Shown here in pieces: positions 6,216-6,216 of a stretch of DNA of 6,216 bases. This DNA comes from Pseudomonadota bacterium (GTDB lineage Bacteria; Pseudomonadota; Gammaproteobacteria; Steroidobacterales; Steroidobacteraceae): contig JAKCEJ010000185.1 in assembly GCA_021838065.1 (NCBI GenBank), positions 1 through 6,216 of the forward strand, written 5' to 3'. Every line of letters starts with the position of its first letter. The stretch's first letter is position 1. The translations under genes and the position numbers were made by a program. Under the pieces are notes generated by a model, which saw only the letters and a list, made by a program, of their open reading frames with translations, made no database searches and had not been told where the DNA came from.

Positions 6216-6216
6216 G

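Overview
The window is GC-rich chromosomal DNA, roughly two-thirds G+C or more by eye, with strong G/C preference at third codon positions. It carries a core bacterial gene neighbourhood that is best known from gammaproteobacteria: pepA-holC-valS on the minus strand, divergent from lptF-lptG on the plus strand. The same arrangement is known in Escherichia coli. The high GC, GTG and TTG starts, and a DUF4340-like gene next to lptG suggest a high-GC gammaproteobacterium, perhaps of the Xanthomonadales/Nevskiales/Steroidobacter type. That placement is inference; nothing in the window fixes the genus.

Layout, left to right. Positions 1-1230 (minus) hold the N-terminal 410 codons of valyl-tRNA synthetase, cut by the left edge. 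Positions 1278-1709 (minus) hold holC, the DNA polymerase III chi subunit, starting at TTG. Positions 1719-3212 (minus) hold pepA, an M17 leucyl aminopeptidase with all its metal ligands. Positions 3213-3425 are the divergent control region, with candidate back-to-back promoters around a short inverted repeat. Positions 3426-4517 and 4514-5581 (plus) hold lptF and lptG, overlapping by four bases (ATGA). Positions 5601-6215 (minus) hold the C-terminal 204 codons of a DUF4340-like protein. It converges on lptG across 19 bp and runs off the right edge.

The minus-strand trio looks like one transcription unit: pepA and holC are 9 bp apart, and holC and valS 47 bp apart. It links peptide turnover, a clamp-loader accessory subunit and a tRNA synthetase, which are neighbours rather than one pathway. 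lptF and lptG encode the two membrane subunits of the ABC transporter that extracts lipopolysaccharide from the inner membrane, so the host is expected to be a Gram-negative with LPS. The DUF4340-like protein probably belongs to a separate Gld-like ABC transporter operon lying to the right.

I see no mobile element, CRISPR array, RNA gene or clear new system. The points worth a second look are modest: the in-frame pepA-stop/holC-TTG junction, the architecture of the divergent control region, and the cut DUF4340-like gene.
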